A stretch of 7,051 nt of DNA from JAJRVH01 sp964505995. Its GTDB lineage: Bacteria > Pseudomonadota > Zetaproteobacteria > Mariprofundales > Mariprofundaceae. The position numbers and the translations under genes were made by a program. Positions 1 through 7,049 of this stretch are shown in pieces. Numbering within the stretch: the stretch's first letter is position 1; each line of letters begins with the position of its first letter. The stretch is from positions 1 to 7,051 of the forward strand of contig CAZDLB010000088.1 in the NCBI GenBank assembly GCA_964505995.1, written 5' to 3'. The notes beneath the pieces are model-generated. The model saw nothing but the letters and a program-made list of their open reading frames with translations. It was not told the origin of the DNA and did no database searches.

Positions 1-52
1 TCCACATGACCCGGCCACGGGCTCGCGCTAGCATGGCACCATCTTATCGATC

Positions 53-57
53 AGGAG
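53..57 (+). promoter_or_regulatory. Shine-Dalgarno site of maeB
   Basis: AGGAG lies 5 bases before the ATG at 63 and decides between that start and the longer in-frame ATGs at 6 and 33. No convincing -35/-10 pair is visible in the 62 bases upstream, so the maeB promoter probably lies outside the window. Confidence 0.8.
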
Positions 58-62
58 CGACT

Positions 63-2203
63 ATGCCAAAGGAAGCCATGCGCCAGGAAGCCCTCGAGTA
101 TCACCGCTCGCCCACACCGGGCAAGATCAGCATCCGGCCGACCAAGCCCTGCCTGACGCAACGCGACCTGTCGCTGGCCTACACCCCGGGCGTGGCCGAG
201 CCCTGCCTGGAGATCGAAAAGAACCCGGAGCTGGCCGACGAATACACCTCGCGGGCCAATCTGGTCGGCGTCATCAGCAACGGCACGGCGGTACTCGGCC
301 TGGGCAACATCGGCGCGCTGGCCGGCAAGCCGGTCATGGAAGGCAAGGGCGTGCTGTTCAAGCGTTTTGCCGACATCGACGTCTTCGATATCGAGCTGGA
401 TGAAACCGACCCGATGAAGCTCGTCGAAACCATCGCGCGCATGGAACCGACCTTCGGCGGCATCAACCTCGAGGACATCAAGGCGCCGGAATGCTTCGTC
501 ATCGAGGAAGAGCTGAAGAAGCGCATGAACATTCCGGTGCTGCACGATGATCAGCACGGCACCGCCGTGATCATGGCCGCCGCCTTTCTGAACGCGCTGC
601 TGCTGCAGGACAAGAGGATCGAGGATGTGCGCATCGTCTGCCTCGGCGCCGGCGCAGCCGGCTTTGCCTGCATGAAGCTGATCGAACAGCTGGGGGCGAA
701 GCATGAAAACATCCAGTTCCTCGATCGCAAGGGCGTGATCCGCAAGGACCGCGGCGATGAGCTGCCGCCGCACAAGGCCTACTTTGCCAGCGAACGGCCC
801 GAACGGACGCTGGAGGAGGCGATGGTCGGCGCCGATGTATTCGTCGGCCTCTCCCAGGGCAACATCGTCACGCCCGAGATGCTGAAATCCATGGCCGAGC
901 GCCCGATCGTGTTCGCCATGGCCAATCCCGATCCGGAGATCGCCTATGATCTGGCGATGGCCACGCGCAAGGATCTGATCATGGCCACGGGACGCTCGGA
1001 TCACCCGAACCAGGTCAACAACGTGCTGGGCTTCCCCTTTCTGTTCCGCGGCGCGCTCGATGCCCGGGCCACGACCTTCAATGAGGAGATGAAGATTGCC
1101 GCCGTGCATGCGCTGGCCGAGCTGGCCCGCGAGGAGGTGCCGCCTTCGGTGCTGAAGGCCTATGGCGTCAAGGAACTGCGTTTCGGGCCGGATTACATCC
1201 TGCCCAAGCCCTTTGATCCGCGCCTGATCGAGGTCGTGCCGGCCGCCGTGGCCAGGGCTGCCACCGAAACCGGTGTGGCCCGCAGGCCGTTGACCGATGT
1301 TCGCGCCTACCGCGAGGAGCTGGCCGCGCGCATCGACAGCTCGCGCCTGTTCATGCGCCTGATTGTCGACAAGGCCCGTGAGAACCCGATCCGCCTCGTG
1401 CTTCCGGAGGGCGAGGACGAAACCGTGGTTCGCGCCGCGATCGAGATGAAGGAATATGGCATTGCCGAGCCGATCCTCATCGGCCGTGCCGACAGACTCA
1501 GGGGGATCTGCACCCGCAACCAGCTGGATATCAGCGGCATCGAATGCATTGACCCTTCGGTCGAGGATTCCCGCTTCGACAGCCTGGCCGATGCCTATTA
1601 TTTCGACCGCAAGCGTCACGGTGTGCTGCGCGACGATGCGGCCAAGACGCTGCGCAACGACATCAACGTGCTCGGAGCCATGCTGGTGCGCCAGGGCTTT
1701 GCCGATGGCCTGCTTTCGGGGCGCACCGCGCATTACCCGAACGTGCTGCGGCCGCTGCTGAAGGTGCTCGGCCACGATGCCGCCGGTGTGCATTATCATG
1801 TCTATGGCATGTACATGATGATCATGGAAAACGGCGCCTATTTCCTCGCCGACTGCACCGTGAATGTCGAGATGAACGCACAGCAACTGGCGGAGCTGGC
1901 GCATCTGGCCGCGAAGACGGCCCGATCGCTCGGATGCGACGCGCGCGTGGGCATGCTGTCGTTTTCGAATTTCGGCAGCGTCGATCATCCCGAAACGCGC
2001 AAGGTGGCCGAGGCCACGCGGCTGTTGCACGAACGCTATCCGGACCTTGAGGTGGACGGCGAGATGCAGGCGGACACGGCTGTCAATGCCGCAATGCTGG
2101 GCCAGTACCCGTTCTCGCGGCTGAAGTCGCCGGCCAATGTGCTGATCTTCCCGACGATGCAGGCGGGCAACATCACCTACAAGCTGCTGCGCGAACTGGG
2201 CGG
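63..2203 (+). CDS. maeB: NADP-dependent malic enzyme with C-terminal phosphotransacetylase-like domain (MaeB), 3' end lost in gap
   Basis: This family oxidatively decarboxylates malate to pyruvate with reduction of NADP in the cytoplasm, supplying NADPH and linking the TCA cycle to pyruvate. The ATG at 63 is chosen because AGGAG (53-57) lies 5 bases upstream; in-frame ATGs at 6 and 33 lack such a site. Visible parts: malic N-terminal domain about residues 15-160 with Tyr40 (AYTPGVAEPC), Lys95 (MEGKGVLFK), and metal-site segments NLEDI (135-139) and HDDQHGT (161-167); NAD(P)-binding domain with GAGAAG (195-200) and FAMANPDPEI (284-293); then a phosphotransacetylase-like domain from about 430 (LVLPEGEDE 445-453, SGRTAHYPNVLRP 552-564). 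In known MaeB proteins this last domain is regulatory, mediating acetyl-CoA inhibition, rather than catalytic. Only 713 complete codons precede the Ns. E. coli MaeB has 759 residues, so roughly 45 residues and the stop codon are missing. The body shows no internal stop or frameshift. Identity is secure; the NADP preference is inferred from the fused architecture. Confidence 0.95.
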
Positions 2204-2303
2204 NNNNNNNNNNNNNNNNNNNNNNNNNNNNNNNNNNNNNNNNNNNNNNNNNNNNNNNNNNNNNNNNNNNNNNNNNNNNNNNNNNNNNNNNNNNNNNNNN
2301 NNN
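2204..2303. other. Assembly gap (100 Ns)
   Basis: Exactly 100 Ns interrupt the window. The round number suggests a placeholder for a gap of unknown length. It falls where maeB (+) and the M23 peptidase gene (-) converge, a place where strong terminator hairpins are common and can break assemblies. About 45 codons of maeB plus a stop (roughly 140 bases) should lie here, which is more than 100. The nominal length is therefore probably too short, unless maeB is truncated or the join is wrong. Confidence 0.97.
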
Positions 2304-2310
2304 CGAAGCG

Positions 2311-3252
2311 CTAGCCTCTGGGCAGGAACGGTGCGGGATTGATGTGCCGGCCGTGCAGATGCACCTCGTAGTGCAGGTGCGGACCGGTCGAACGGCCGGT
2401 TGAACCGATACGACCCAGCAGCTGCGAATCCTCGACGACATCGCCGACCTTGACGGCCAGGCTGGACAGATGCCCGTAGCGCGTCTTGTAGCCATAGCCG
2501 TGGTCCACCTCGACCATGTAGCCGAAATCCTTCATCTTGCCGGCAAAGGTCACGACACCCCGGCTGGCGGCCAGCACCGGCGCACCAAAGCGGTTGGCGA
2601 TGTCCACGCCGTAATGATTGGCCGGCTGGCCGGTAAACGGATCGGTGCGATGGCCATAGGTGGAACTCAGCCAGCCACCCTCGGTCGGCCAGGCATGCGG
2701 CTTGGCCAGTTCCCGGCTGCGCTGCTTCTCGAGCATGAAATCGATGGCTGCCAGCTGTGCATCCAGCTGTTCAAGCCGGCCATCCATGTATTCCAGACCT
2801 TCCTTCATCCCCGACTCCATGCCGAGGAAATCCGGCTGCTCCTGACGAGGACCACCGAACGCGGGCTGTACGCCGAAATCGAACTCGGAGCTGTCCAGCG
2901 AGGCCACCTTCACAAGCCTGGATCCCAGCGCATCCAGTCGCGCCAGCCGCGCCTGCATCTGGCCCAGCGTGCGCGCATAGACCGCCAGCTTCTTCTGGGC
3001 TGCCGCGGTCTTGTCCTGCCAAGACGAAAGCTGATGATCGTAGCGCGATTGCGCATGATCGAGCGCATGCCGCGTCTGCTCAAGCGACATCGCCAGCTGC
3101 TCCACCCTGTAGGAGCTGTAGATCCCCCAGACGCCAAAGGAAAGCATGCCGACCAGAAACAGGCCGGCCACGGCCAGCATGCGGCTGCTGATCGAAAAGC
3201 GTCTGATCTGCCCGGAATCGGGCACCAGCATCAGTGAATAATTCCTCGCCAC
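2311..3252 (-). CDS. Membrane-anchored M23 family metallopeptidase (peptidoglycan endopeptidase-like)
   Basis: This is a complete 313-aa protein of the LytM/M23 type. Members with intact zinc sites usually cut peptide cross-links of peptidoglycan in the periplasm. The start is a GTG at 3252-3250, preceded 9 bases upstream by GGAGGAG (3262-3268 on the other strand). Residues 1-23 look cytoplasmic and include a VPDSGQIRRF segment. A hydrophobic stretch at about 25-45 is a likely signal anchor, followed by a predicted coiled-coil-like region (about 48-110 and 155-180) and the peptidase domain (about 190-313). Zinc and catalytic residues are all present: His213 and Asp217 in HYGVD, His261 in RYGHLSS, His292 and His294 in PHLHYE. 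In several proteobacteria a similar gene sits beside secA (established context as I recall it); no secA is seen here, though the gap side is unresolved. The stop codon lies 7 bases from the N gap, so its terminator is not visible. The family call is firm; the precise substrate and whether it acts in division or elongation are unknown. Confidence 0.93.
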   Translation of the reverse strand: MARNYSLMLVPDSGQIRRFSISSRMLAVAGLFLVGMLSFGVWGIYSSYRVEQLAMSLEQTRHALDHAQSRYDHQLSSWQDKTAAAQKKLAVYARTLGQMQARLARLDALGSRLVKVASLDSSEFDFGVQPAFGGPRQEQPDFLGMESGMKEGLEYMDGRLEQLDAQLAAIDFMLEKQRSRELAKPHAWPTEGGWLSSTYGHRTDPFTGQPANHYGVDIANRFGAPVLAASRGVVTFAGKMKDFGYMVEVDHGYGYKTRYGHLSSLAVKVGDVVEDSQLLGRIGSTGRSTGPHLHYEVHLHGRHINPAPFLPRG

Positions 3253-3261
3253 CAGTGAAAA

Positions 3262-3268
3262 CTCCTCC
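3262..3268 (-). promoter_or_regulatory. Strong Shine-Dalgarno site of the M23 peptidase gene
   Basis: On the minus strand this reads GGAGGAG, 9 bases before the GTG at 3252. It supports the GTG as the start in place of a downstream ATG (Met8). Confidence 0.8.
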
Positions 3269-3279
3269 AGATTCGCAAC

Positions 3280-3308
3280 TTGCTAGCAACTCTTCAAGTG
3301 CCCGTCAA
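3280..3308 (-). promoter_or_regulatory. Candidate sigma-70-type promoter for the M23 peptidase gene
   Basis: On the minus strand TTGACG (3308-3303) is followed after 17 bases by TAGCAA (3285-3280). The -35 matches consensus at 5 of 6 positions and the -10 at 3 of 6. Initiation about 7 bases downstream would leave a leader of roughly 20 bases carrying the Shine-Dalgarno site. The -10 is weak, so this is a candidate only. Confidence 0.4.
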
Positions 3309-3311
3309 GCA

Positions 3312-3324
3312 TTCCGTGACGGAA
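3312..3324. repeat. 13-base palindrome upstream of the M23 gene promoter
   Basis: TTCCGT and ACGGAA form perfect 6-base arms around a single central G. It lies 3 bases upstream of the candidate -35 of the M23 gene, in the divergent intergenic region. Size and symmetry suit a dimeric regulator site, but no regulator can be named and a 13-base palindrome can arise by chance. Confidence 0.45.
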
Positions 3325-3342
3325 ATCACCATCATCAGGCCT

Positions 3343-3366
3343 TTCCCGAACAGAACGGACCGGGAA
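3343..3366. repeat. Inverted repeat upstream of the hemA-operon promoter
   Basis: TTCCCG (3343-3348) and CGGGAA (3361-3366) are perfect 6-base inverted arms separated by 12 bases. The right arm ends 5 bases before the candidate -35 of the divergent operon. It could be an operator; a weak hairpin or chance is equally possible. Confidence 0.35.
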
Positions 3367-3371
3367 TTCGT

Positions 3372-3399
3372 TTGACGCTCCAGGGCCAGCTTCTATCCT
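3372..3399 (+). promoter_or_regulatory. Candidate sigma-70-type promoter of the orf142-hemA-prfA-prmC operon
   Basis: TTGACG (3372-3377, 5 of 6 to consensus) and TATCCT (3394-3399, 4 of 6) are separated by 16 bases. Transcription would begin about 3406-3407, at or within a base or two of the ATG of the first gene at 3407. No Shine-Dalgarno sequence is present before that ATG, which fits a leaderless message. Confidence 0.5.
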
Positions 3400-3406
3400 T
3401 GCCGGC

Positions 3407-3835
3407 ATGGACACCGCCCCCCCCGATGCGCTGACGATTGCCCGCCACTGTCTGCAGGACTGTCTGCATGCCGCCATGCTGGCCCGGGACGAAGGACGGG
3501 AGTTTCAGGGGCTGCTGGGCGGCTGTGGCGCCGAGCTGTCGGCCATGCTGCCGCTGGAGGGCGATGTGCCGGCCGAGCGCGTGCGCGAATTCGTGGGCCA
3601 GCATGGCCTGATCCTGCCGCTGGTCTGCGCAGACGCACTCCTATCCAGGACGCGCCTGCAGCAGCTGCGGGAGACATGGCCGGAGCTGCACCGGAGCGGC
3701 GATCTGCTCGGCATACGCATTGACCTCGATCATGCCGGCAGACTGGAACTTCACTGCCTGAAAACGGATGGCGAGGAAGTACCGCTCTCGATGCAGGAGG
3801 ATGGCCCCCTGTACCGTCGCGCGGCGACACAGTAG
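3407..3835 (+). CDS. Uncharacterised 142-aa protein, first gene of the hemA operon
   Basis: I do not recognise this gene. It encodes 142 residues with no signal peptide or membrane segment, so it is probably cytoplasmic. It has five cysteines (15, 19, 40, 74, 117). The first half is helical-looking and includes REFQGLLGG (31-39); the second half ends with alternating hydrophobic residues that look like beta strands (LLGIRIDLDHAGRLELHC, 100-117). A Gly-Leu-Leu-Gly segment after a Glu, followed later by an LLGI strand, faintly recalls bacterial JAMM/MPN-type proteins. The HxH metal motif expected after that strand is absent, so any such relation is speculative. The start is the ATG at 3407 just downstream of a candidate promoter, with no Shine-Dalgarno site. 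The stop lies 10 bases before hemA, so the two are surely co-transcribed. G+C-rich codon use matches the neighbours, which supports a real gene. Confidence 0.8.
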   Translation: MDTAPPDALTIARHCLQDCLHAAMLARDEGREFQGLLGGCGAELSAMLPLEGDVPAERVREFVGQHGLILPLVCADALLSRTRLQQLRETWPELHRSGDLLGIRIDLDHAGRLELHCLKTDGEEVPLSMQEDGPLYRRAATQ

Positions 3836-3845
3836 GCTTGGACGC

Positions 3846-5165
3846 ATGCGCATCTGCCACATCGGACTGAATCACAAGACGGCGCCAGTCGAGCTGCGTG
3901 AGAGACTGGCCGTCGCACAGGATGATATCGCCGGCATCCTGCAGGAGATGATCGCGCACCCGGCGATCCGCGAGGCCAGCCTGCTGTCCACCTGCAACCG
4001 CGTCGAGATGACGGTCGTCACGCATGAGCCCGAGGCCGCCATCGCGGCCGTGCATGAATGGTTCGCCCGCAAGGCCGGCATGGAACTGGAAGAGGTCTGC
4101 GAACACCTGTATTCCTACACCACCGATGACGCGATCCGGCATCTGTTTGCCGTCGCCTCGGGCCTGGACTCGCTGGTGCTGGGCGAGCCGCAGATCCTCG
4201 GTCAGGTCAAATCTTCCTATGAGCATGCGCTGGCCGCCGGTACGGCCGGGCATGTGCTGCACCGGCTCTATCAGTCCACCTTCGCCGCCGCCAAGCGCGC
4301 CCGCAGCGAGACCGAGATCGGCAAGCAGGCCGTCAATATCTCCTCCTGCGCCGTGGAGCTGGCCAAGCACATCTTCGGCAACCTGGCCGGCAAGACCGTG
4401 CTGCTGATCGGCGCAGGCGAGATGGCGGAGCTGGCTGCGCGTCACCTGCGCGGCAATGGCTGCACCGACATCCTCGTCGCCAACCGCACGCTGGAGCGCG
4501 CCCGCAAACTGGCCGTCGAGTTCGAGGGCCATGCGCTGACACTGGATGAGCTCGACGATTATCTCGACCGCGCCGACATCGTGCTTTCCAGCACCGGCGC
4601 CAGCACCTTCGTGCTGCTTCCCGACGCCATCCGCAGGGCTGCCGCAAAGCGCAAGGGCTCGCCGATGTTCCTCGTCGATATCGCCGTGCCCCGCGATATC
4701 GACCCGCGCATCGCCGAGATCGATGATGTCTATCTCTACGACATCGACGATCTGCAACAGGTCGTGCAGGGCAACATGGAGCATCGCCAGATGCAGGCCG
4801 AACAGGCGCGCGAGCTTCTGGAGGAGGAGGCCCGGGCCTTCCTGGGCTGGCTGAAATCCCTGGAATCGGTGCCGCTGATCCGCAGCATGCAGCAGCAGAT
4901 GGAAGCGCGCCGCCAGGAGGAGATGGCGAAGGCGGCACGCTATCTGAAGGACTTCACGCCGGAGCAGATGCAGCAGATCGAACGCCTCAGCCGCTCGCTG
5001 ATGAAGCGCTTCATGCATCCGGCGCTGCAGACGCTGAAATCGCTGCCCGATGACATCGAGGGCGATCTGCTGATGGGCGCGGCCACGCGCCTGTTCGACC
5101 TCGGTGATCCCCGGCTCACCGAGGCCGGATCCGCCAGGGAGAGAAATGAACAAACGCCTGGATGA
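3846..5165 (+). CDS. hemA: Glutamyl-tRNA reductase (HemA)
   Basis: HemA reduces glutamyl-tRNA(Glu) with NADPH to glutamate-1-semialdehyde, the first committed step of C5-pathway tetrapyrrole and heme synthesis in the cytoplasm. The ATG at 3846 gives the family N-terminus MRICHIGLNHKTAPVELRE and a 439-aa protein; the longer in-frame ATG at 3768 would overlap the upstream gene and add an unrelated tail. The catalytic Cys50 is in STCNR (48-52). The glutamate-recognition domain includes LGEPQILGQVK (112-122). The NADPH domain has GAGEMAE (189-195) and VANRT (211-215). The C-terminal helical dimerisation region spans about 310-420. The ribosome site is weak: AGG at 3834-3836, overlapping the previous stop codon, so translation may be coupled to the upstream gene. 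The last 17 or so residues (from about 423) are a poorly conserved tail whose DNA carries the start of prfA. Confidence 0.97.
   Translation: MRICHIGLNHKTAPVELRERLAVAQDDIAGILQEMIAHPAIREASLLSTCNRVEMTVVTHEPEAAIAAVHEWFARKAGMELEEVCEHLYSYTTDDAIRHLFAVASGLDSLVLGEPQILGQVKSSYEHALAAGTAGHVLHRLYQSTFAAAKRARSETEIGKQAVNISSCAVELAKHIFGNLAGKTVLLIGAGEMAELAARHLRGNGCTDILVANRTLERARKLAVEFEGHALTLDELDDYLDRADIVLSSTGASTFVLLPDAIRRAAAKRKGSPMFLVDIAVPRDIDPRIAEIDDVYLYDIDDLQQVVQGNMEHRQMQAEQARELLEEEARAFLGWLKSLESVPLIRSMQQQMEARRQEEMAKAARYLKDFTPEQMQQIERLSRSLMKRFMHPALQTLKSLPDDIEGDLLMGAATRLFDLGDPRLTEAGSARERNEQTPG
5136..5143 (+). promoter_or_regulatory. Shine-Dalgarno site of prfA inside hemA
   Basis: AGGGAGAG lies just before the ATG at 5146, inside the last codons of hemA. 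It fixes the prfA start at 5146 and not at the in-frame ATG at 5104. Confidence 0.75.
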
Positions 5166-6219
5166 CATCCTGCGCCGCAAGCAGGATCTGACCGTTCAGC
5201 TCTCCGACCCTGAAATCACCTCCGATCCGGACCGCTACAGCAAGTTATCCCGTGAATTTTCCGAGCTTGAGCCGGTGGCCGAGGAGGCCGAGCGCTATCT
5301 GAAGCTTTGCCGGCAGCTGGAGGAGAACCAGGAAATGCTCAACGACCCGGAATGCGACCGGGAGCTCCGGGAGCTGGCCGAGGAGGAGATTCGCGAGATC
5401 AAGGCCGAACTGGAGAAATCGGAAGAGCGGCTGACGATGCTGCTGCTGCCGAAGGATCCGAATGACAATCGCAATGTGATTCTCGAGATCCGCGCCGGCA
5501 CCGGCGGTGACGAGGCGGCCCTGTTCGCCGCCGATCTGTTCCGCATGTATTCGCGCTATGCCGAGCAGCTCGGCTACCGGGTCGAGGTGCTTTCAGCCAA
5601 TGAAACCGGCATCGGCGGCTACAAGGAGATCATCGCGCAGATCAGCGGCCAGGGCGCCTATTCCCGCTTCAAGTTCGAATCCGGTACCCATCGCGTGCAG
5701 CGCGTGCCGGAAACCGAATCCGGCGGCCGCATCCATACCTCGGCCTGCACCGTGGCCGTGCTGCCCGAGGCCGAGGATGTCGAGGTCAACATCCATCCCG
5801 ACGACATCCGCATCGACGTGTATCGCGCCTCCGGTGCCGGCGGCCAGCATGTGAACAAGACCGAATCGGCCGTGCGCATCACGCATATCCCGAGCGGCAT
5901 CGTCGTCACCTGCCAGGACGAAAAGAGCCAGCACAAGAACCGCGCCAAGGCGATGAAGGTGCTGCAGGCAAGGCTGCTGGACAAGGAACGCTCCGAGGCC
6001 CATGCCGAGCGCGCCGAGGCGCGCAAGGGCATGGTCGGCTCCGGCGACCGCTCCGAGCGCATCCGCACCTACAACTTCCCGCAGGGACGGATCACCGACC
6101 ACCGCATCAATCTGACGCTCTACAAGCTCGATCAGGTTCTCAATGGCGACATGGACGAGCTGATCGATGCGCTGCTGACCCATCATCAGGCGGAGCTGCT
6201 CGCTTCCCAGAAGCAGTGA
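5146..6219 (+). CDS. prfA: Peptide chain release factor 1 (RF1)
   Basis: RF1 recognises UAA and UAG stop codons on the ribosome and triggers peptidyl-tRNA hydrolysis. The 357-aa product is close to the E. coli length (360). Visible parts: N-terminal helical domain (about 1-105); GTGGDEAALFA (118-128); the codon-reading PxT tripeptide as Pro188-Glu189-Thr190 within HRVQRVPETESGGRIHTSA; the catalytic GGQ at 232-234 in SGAGGQHVNKTESAVR; and the conserved C-terminal RIRTYNFPQGRITDHRI (306-322). The PxT tripeptide, where RF2 has SPF, marks this as RF1. The start overlaps hemA by 20 bases and has its own good Shine-Dalgarno site. The gene ends in a 4-base overlap with prmC, whose product modifies Gln234. 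No anomaly is seen in the reading frame. Confidence 0.98.
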   Translation: MNKRLDDILRRKQDLTVQLSDPEITSDPDRYSKLSREFSELEPVAEEAERYLKLCRQLEENQEMLNDPECDRELRELAEEEIREIKAELEKSEERLTMLLLPKDPNDNRNVILEIRAGTGGDEAALFAADLFRMYSRYAEQLGYRVEVLSANETGIGGYKEIIAQISGQGAYSRFKFESGTHRVQRVPETESGGRIHTSACTVAVLPEAEDVEVNIHPDDIRIDVYRASGAGGQHVNKTESAVRITHIPSGIVVTCQDEKSQHKNRAKAMKVLQARLLDKERSEAHAERAEARKGMVGSGDRSERIRTYNFPQGRITDHRINLTLYKLDQVLNGDMDELIDALLTHHQAELLASQKQ

Positions 6220-7049
6220 AAACGGCATCGCAATGGCTGCGCGACGCGGCCCGCCGCCTGAAGGCGGCCGGCATCGAAACCGCCCGGCTGGATGCGGAGC
6301 TGCTGCTGATGCATGCCTGGGGCTGCTCACGCGTGCAGCTGATCCAGCGCTCCCAGGATGCGCTCCCCGATGCCGTCGCGACCGAGGCGGGAAGGCTCCT
6401 GGCCCGGCGACTTCAGCGCGAGCCGCTGGCCTACATCACCGGCGAACGCGAATTCTGGTCCCGCAGCTTCCGGGTCGGCCCGGACGCGCTGATCCCCAGA
6501 CCCGAAACCGAGCATCTGATCGAGGCGGTGCTCGAACGCTTCCCCGATCGCGATCGTCCCTGGCGATTCTGCGATATCGGCACCGGTTCAGGCTGCATCG
6601 CCGTGACGCTGGCCTGCGAATATCCGCAGGCAAACGTCGTCGCCACCGACATCTCGGCCCCGGCCCTGGCGCTGGCACGGCAGAATGCCGAACGCCATCA
6701 GGTCCTGCATCGCATCGATTTTCTCGAGGGCGATTTGCTGCAGCCGCTGGGGAAACGCCGGTTTGACGCCATCGTTTCCAATCCGCCCTATGTCGCGCTG
6801 CAGGAGATGGACGCGCTGGATGCCGAGCTTGCCTTCGAGCCCAGGCAGGCTCTGACCGACGAGGCCGACGGCCTGCGCCTGCTCAAGGCGCTGGTCAGCG
6901 ATGCGCCTGACCACCTGAAATCCGGCGGCTGGCTGATTGTCGAGACCGGCCCCTGCGGGCTGCCACCGGAAACCGGGATCATGAAGCTGGAAACGACACT
7001 GACGGATCTGGCCGGTCGCCTGCGCGGCGGCGTCTATCGCCGCGCCTGA
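6216..7049 (+). CDS. prmC: Release factor glutamine N5-methyltransferase (PrmC)
   Basis: PrmC (HemK) transfers a methyl group from S-adenosylmethionine to the GGQ glutamine of RF1 and RF2, improving termination. The start is GTG at 6216, overlapping the prfA stop as GTGA; there is no clear Shine-Dalgarno site, so translation probably depends on ribosomes finishing prfA. The 277 residues equal the E. coli length. The N-terminal helical domain (1-75) is followed by ITGEREFWSRSF (74-85) and ALIPRPETEHLIE (91-103). The methyltransferase core has DIGTGSG (120-126, SAM motif I), ATDIS (143-147) and the substrate-binding NPPY (189-192). The extreme C-terminus is unusual: after SGGWLIVETG (236-245) the segment to the last conserved DLAG (264-267) is about 5 residues shorter than in E. 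coli, and the usual Gln-containing helix start is replaced by PCGLPPETG. The catalytic core is intact, so activity is expected. Two bases follow the stop codon in this window. Confidence 0.97.
   Translation: MKTASQWLRDAARRLKAAGIETARLDAELLLMHAWGCSRVQLIQRSQDALPDAVATEAGRLLARRLQREPLAYITGEREFWSRSFRVGPDALIPRPETEHLIEAVLERFPDRDRPWRFCDIGTGSGCIAVTLACEYPQANVVATDISAPALALARQNAERHQVLHRIDFLEGDLLQPLGKRRFDAIVSNPPYVALQEMDALDAELAFEPRQALTDEADGLRLLKALVSDAPDHLKSGGWLIVETGPCGLPPETGIMKLETTLTDLAGRLRGGVYRRA

Noticed and set aside
1..62. TAGCAT at 29-34 as a -10 box for maeB
   Set aside because: It matches 4 of 6 positions, but no acceptable -35 sits at the right distance within the window.
25..2315. The 8-mer GCGCTAGC at 25-32 and again at 2308-2315, next to the gap
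   Set aside because: Considered as a possible repeat that collapsed the assembly, but only 8 bases match and the flanks differ, so chance is the simplest explanation.
2304..2342. Apparent continuation of maeB after the Ns, ending in a stop at 2340-2342
   Set aside because: This stretch is the antisense of the M23 peptidase C-terminus and joins maeB only through Ns of unknown number. It does not resemble a MaeB C-terminus.
51..2495. Long minus-strand open frame (over 800 codons) across maeB
   Set aside because: It runs antisense to a clear malic enzyme, crosses the N gap, and its translation has no family resemblance. Long antisense frames are expected in G+C-rich coding DNA.
3768..3845. Longer hemA start at 3768
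   Set aside because: The extra 26 residues are Arg-rich, overlap the end of orf142 in another frame, and do not belong to the HemA family. The conserved protein begins at the ATG at 3846.
5104..5145. Longer prfA start at 5104
   Set aside because: The conserved N-terminus and a good Shine-Dalgarno site point to 5146; the extra residues lie deep in hemA.
3393..5180. Minus-strand open frame of about 595 codons across orf142 and hemA
   Set aside because: It is antisense to well-conserved HemA, is rich in His, Gln and Arg from reversed G+C-rich codons, and has no recognisable domain.
5593..6330. Minus-strand open frame across prfA and the start of prmC
   Set aside because: It is a shadow of the RF1 coding sequence with composition typical of an antisense frame and no start signal.
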